Source: Candidatus Hydrogenedentota bacterium
Lineage (GTDB): Bacteria; Hydrogenedentota; Hydrogenedentia; Hydrogenedentales; SLHB01
Length of the DNA: 6,438 nt
Direction of reading: 5' to 3'
NCBI GenBank assembly: GCA_007118235.1
Contig: SKRY01000311.1
Coordinates: forward strand, 1-6,438
A program made the position numbers and the translations under genes. Each line of letters starts with the position of its first letter. Position 1 is the first letter of the stretch. Of the stretch, positions 5,378-6,438 are shown one piece after another. The notes beneath the pieces were generated by a model, which saw only the letters and a program-made list of their open reading frames with translations, searched no databases and was not told the origin of the DNA.

Positions 5378-5713
5378 ATGAACAAAGCGAACAACGGCCG
5401 ATTCCTTGGAGCCCTGGGGTTTCTCGGGTTCCTTGGGTTTCTGGCGTTCGGGGCCACGGAACAGTACCAACATCTCACAACCTTGGCGTATCTCTCGGTA
5501 CTGTCCGTGAGTTCGTTGCTGGTGCTCATTCCTTTCGACCAAACGAAGGTGAAGGTCCCCATTGATCCCGAGAAGAAACAGTACCTCGGTTTCCTTGGGT
5601 TCTTGGGCTTCCTTGGGTTCTTGGGCAGTGGAGTGCCCGCTCTTGCAACGCTTGCCTGCATGGCCGCACTGTCCAGCCTTGCCATAGGCGGGAAACGCGC
5701 GGCGGTTGAGTAG
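5378..5713 (+). CDS. Small GFL-repeat membrane protein in the Psp operon, family unknown
   Basis: I do not assign a function. The 111-residue product is very hydrophobic with up to four membrane segments: about 9-26, 33-53, 69-84 and 86-104. Segments 1 and 3 are built from Gly-Phe-Leu triplets (G at 11, 14, 17, 20 and at 71, 74, 77, 80, 83), and each is followed by a Leu/Ser/Ala-rich segment, so the protein looks like an internal duplication. A charged stretch with D-x-x-K-x-K and D-P-E-K-K (54-67) separates the halves. Short Firmicutes membrane proteins with similar L-G-F-L-G-F-L runs exist (some, from memory, under DUF3796), but homology is unproven in such low-complexity sequence. ATG 5378 is preferred because AGGGGAG lies 10 bases upstream; the ATG at 5369 is only one base from it. 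It lies between pspA and two pspB-like genes, suggesting a membrane partner of the Psp system. Confidence 0.78.
   Translation: MNKANNGRFLGALGFLGFLGFLAFGATEQYQHLTTLAYLSVLSVSSLLVLIPFDQTKVKVPIDPEKKQYLGFLGFLGFLGFLGSGVPALATLACMAALSSLAIGGKRAAVE
5591..5626 (+). repeat. Perfect 18-bp tandem repeat inside the GFL-repeat gene
   Basis: TTCCTTGGGTTCTTGGGC occurs twice without a mismatch (5591-5608 and 5609-5626), each unit coding Phe-Leu-Gly-Phe-Leu-Gly. The unit is a multiple of three, so slippage would add or remove six residues in frame. The first GFL run (about 5402-5449) has the same protein pattern but less regular DNA. Confidence 0.9.
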
Positions 5714-5784
5714 CTTGTCCCCTTTGAAAGCGGGAACGCGTAACGCCGGTATGGCGCGAAACCCCTGCCCGGGCGTACAATAAA

Positions 5785-5800
5785 GGCGCAAGGCAGCGCC
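5785..5800 (+). other. Small hairpin upstream of the first pspB-like gene
   Basis: GGCGC (5785-5789) and GCGCC (5796-5800) can pair over a 6-base loop, 6 bases before the AAGGAGA ribosome-binding site. There is no T-run. A TACAAT (5776-5781) resembling a -10 element precedes it, but no -35 is placed for it, so an internal promoter is not claimed. The rest of 5714-5821 holds nothing I recognise. Confidence 0.25.
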
Positions 5801-5821
5801 AGAAACAAGGAGAGCTAACCG

Positions 5822-6178
5822 ATGAGCACCATACTGCGTTTCGCGGCCGGCGCCATTGTTTGCCTGGCCATTCTCGTGGCGGTCTTCGCGCTGTTGGCCG
5901 GGCTGACGTCGGTTCGAGTTAGCGCCGAACCGGGCGTGTCCGGCGGCGTCAGCGTATTCATGATTCCCGTTGTGGTGTTGCCCTTGATTCTGTTGGTCTT
6001 GTTCGTCTGGAGTGTGCGCGTTCTCATGAAAGATAACCGGACCGGACCGGGGTCGCCCCAAGATGAGGCGGAACTCATGCAGCAGCTACACCGAACCGCC
6101 GAACGGCTCGAAGAACGCTTGGACGCGCTGGAGACCATCCTGCTTGAAAGCCGGGACCCCCAACGCACGCGCTGGTGA
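5822..6178 (+). CDS. PspB-like membrane/coiled-coil protein with an extra transmembrane helix (copy 1)
   Basis: A 118-residue protein with two hydrophobic helices (about 7-28 and 45-67) joined by a loop of roughly 16 residues, then a cytoplasmic-looking tail: D-N-R-x-G-P-G-S-P, an amphipathic helix with E-R-L-E-E-R-L-D-A-L-E, and an ending P-Q-R-T-R-W. The tail resembles E. coli PspB (R-x-R-I-Q-A-L-E-S-I-L and a terminal P-N-W-R-D-R). PspB is a small inner-membrane protein that works with PspC to sense stress and recruit PspA. E. coli PspB has a single helix and 74 residues, so the first helix and loop here are extra. The start is well defined by AAGGAGA 8 bases upstream. The last 147 bp are nearly duplicated in the next gene. 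The PspB assignment rests on pattern, length of the tail and operon position. Confidence 0.78.
   Translation: MSTILRFAAGAIVCLAILVAVFALLAGLTSVRVSAEPGVSGGVSVFMIPVVVLPLILLVLFVWSVRVLMKDNRTGPGSPQDEAELMQQLHRTAERLEERLDALETILLESRDPQRTRW
6032..6178 (+). repeat. Direct repeat, copy 1 of the duplicated pspB-like 3' half
   Basis: This block matches 6287-6433 at 130 of 147 positions by hand count (88%), without gaps, 255 bp apart. A 36-bp core (6098-6133) is identical to 6353-6388. Weaker similarity continues about 18 bp upstream of the block (from 6014 and 6269), and the bases just after the stop are also alike (TGAAGG). Confidence 0.92.
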
Positions 6179-6183
6179 AGGAG
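6178..6183 (+). promoter_or_regulatory. Ribosome-binding site of pspB-like copy 2, overlapping the copy 1 stop
   Basis: AAGGAG starts on the last base of the copy 1 TGA and lies 7 bases before the ATG at 6191. The overlap favours translational coupling of the two pspB-like genes. Confidence 0.8.
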
Positions 6184-6190
6184 ACGCGTA

Positions 6191-6433
6191 ATGTCATTCT
6201 CGATGGTGTTCATTCTCATGCTTGGCATCATGGTGCTGATCGCTGGGCTGCTGGTAGTGTCTGTTTGCGTACGTTTTCTCATGAGCGACAACCGGAGCGG
6301 CCCGGGTTCGCCGCGCGAGGAGGCGGAACTCATGCAAGAGCTGCACCGCACGGCCGAACGGCTCGAAGAACGCTTGGACGCGCTGGAGGCCATCCTGCTT
6401 GAAAGCCGGGAGCCCCAACGCACACGGTGGTGA
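6191..6433 (+). CDS. PspB-like membrane/coiled-coil protein (copy 2)
   Basis: An 80-residue protein close to the 74 residues of E. coli PspB: one N-terminal hydrophobic helix (about 5-30), then D-N-R-S-G-P-G-S-P, an amphipathic helix rich in Glu, Arg and Leu (E-L-M-Q-E-L-H-R-T-A-E-R-L-E-E-R-L-D-A-L-E), and the end P-Q-R-T-R-W. The R-S-G after the helix, the leucine spacing and the C-terminal Trp/Arg parallel PspB. Its last 48 residues are 42/48 identical to copy 1, while the membrane parts are unrelated in sequence. It starts 12 bp after copy 1, and its ribosome-binding site overlaps the copy 1 stop. Expected location is the inner membrane with the tail in the cytoplasm; a role in PspA recruitment or stress sensing is inferred, and no PspC is present within the window. 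Confidence 0.82.
   Translation: MSFSMVFILMLGIMVLIAGLLVVSVCVRFLMSDNRSGPGSPREEAELMQELHRTAERLEERLDALEAILLESREPQRTRW
6287..6433 (+). repeat. Direct repeat, copy 2 of the duplicated pspB-like 3' half
   Basis: Partner of 6032-6178. Of the 17 differences, 10 are silent, and only 6 residues of 48 change, mostly conservatively (D/E, T/S, Q/E). This suggests recent duplication or gene conversion with selection on the coiled-coil tail. The window ends TGAAGGGG, as if another ribosome-binding site follows. Confidence 0.92.
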
Positions 6434-6438
6434 AGGGG

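Noticed and set aside
5776..5781. TACAAT as a -10 element of an internal promoter before the pspB-like genes
   Set aside because: At 16-18 bp upstream there is only GC-rich sequence with no -35 resemblance, and no extended -10 TG is present.
5210..6061. Open frame of 283 codons on the - strand opposite the GFL and pspB-like genes
   Set aside because: Its N-P-R and P-K-E repeats are just the complement of the GFL codons; it crosses several genes that have good ribosome-binding sites and recognisable proteins.
5815..6423. Repetitive 202-codon frame on the - strand with S-S-R-M-x-S-S-A-S-K-R-S repeats
   Set aside because: It is the complement of the duplicated pspB-like tails; the repeat is explained by that duplication.
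1..6438. tRNA, rRNA, CRISPR arrays, insertion sequences or attachment sites
   Set aside because: No cloverleaf, regularly spaced repeat with spacers, transposase frame or terminal inverted repeats were found; the only repeats are the in-gene duplications already listed.

Overview
The window is GC-rich, densely packed bacterial chromosome. A cardiolipin synthase, a PspF/PspA/PspB envelope-stress module and a sigma-54-type promoter point to a Gram-negative (two-membrane) bacterium. The sequence alone does not fix the phylum: PspA and PspF resemble the proteobacterial proteins, but the gene set around them (PilZ, a GFL-repeat membrane protein, two PspB-like proteins) is not the enterobacterial pspABCDE order.

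Region 1 (1-2756, + strand) is a tight housekeeping run: the 3' end of nnrD (NAD(P)H-hydrate dehydratase), thiL (thiamine-monophosphate kinase) overlapping it through a TTGA junction, and a full-length phospholipase-D-type cardiolipin synthase 18 bp further on. Region 2 (2747-3886, - strand) is pspF, a sigma-54 activator with no N-terminal sensor domain; it converges on the cardiolipin synthase gene and the two 3' ends overlap by 10 bp.

Region 3 (3887-4106) is the divergent control region and the best-supported regulatory site in the window. Reading toward the + strand operon it holds nested inverted repeats (3903-3945), which also cover the probable pspF sigma-70 promoter, then an exact match to the IHF consensus (3978-3990), then a near-consensus sigma-54 -24/-12 element (4019-4035). 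This is the architecture known for the E. coli pspF/pspA intergenic region: enhancer, IHF bend, sigma-54 promoter, with the enhancer placed so that PspF can repress itself.

Region 4 (4107-6438, + strand) is the inferred Psp operon: a PilZ-domain protein as first gene, pspA, a 111-residue membrane protein built from repeated Gly-Phe-Leu triplets, and two adjacent PspB-like membrane/coiled-coil proteins whose 3' halves are about 88% identical in DNA. The last bases after the second copy again look like the start of a Shine-Dalgarno sequence, so the operon probably continues beyond the window.

Inferred working model: membrane stress frees PspF from PspA, PspF bound at the inverted repeats activates the sigma-54 promoter, and the operon supplies PspA together with small membrane partners. 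The PilZ protein may add a link to cyclic-di-GMP, and the GFL-repeat protein is an undescribed candidate Psp membrane component. The neighbouring cardiolipin synthase makes an anionic lipid of the kind PspA binds, so the neighbourhood as a whole concerns inner-membrane integrity.
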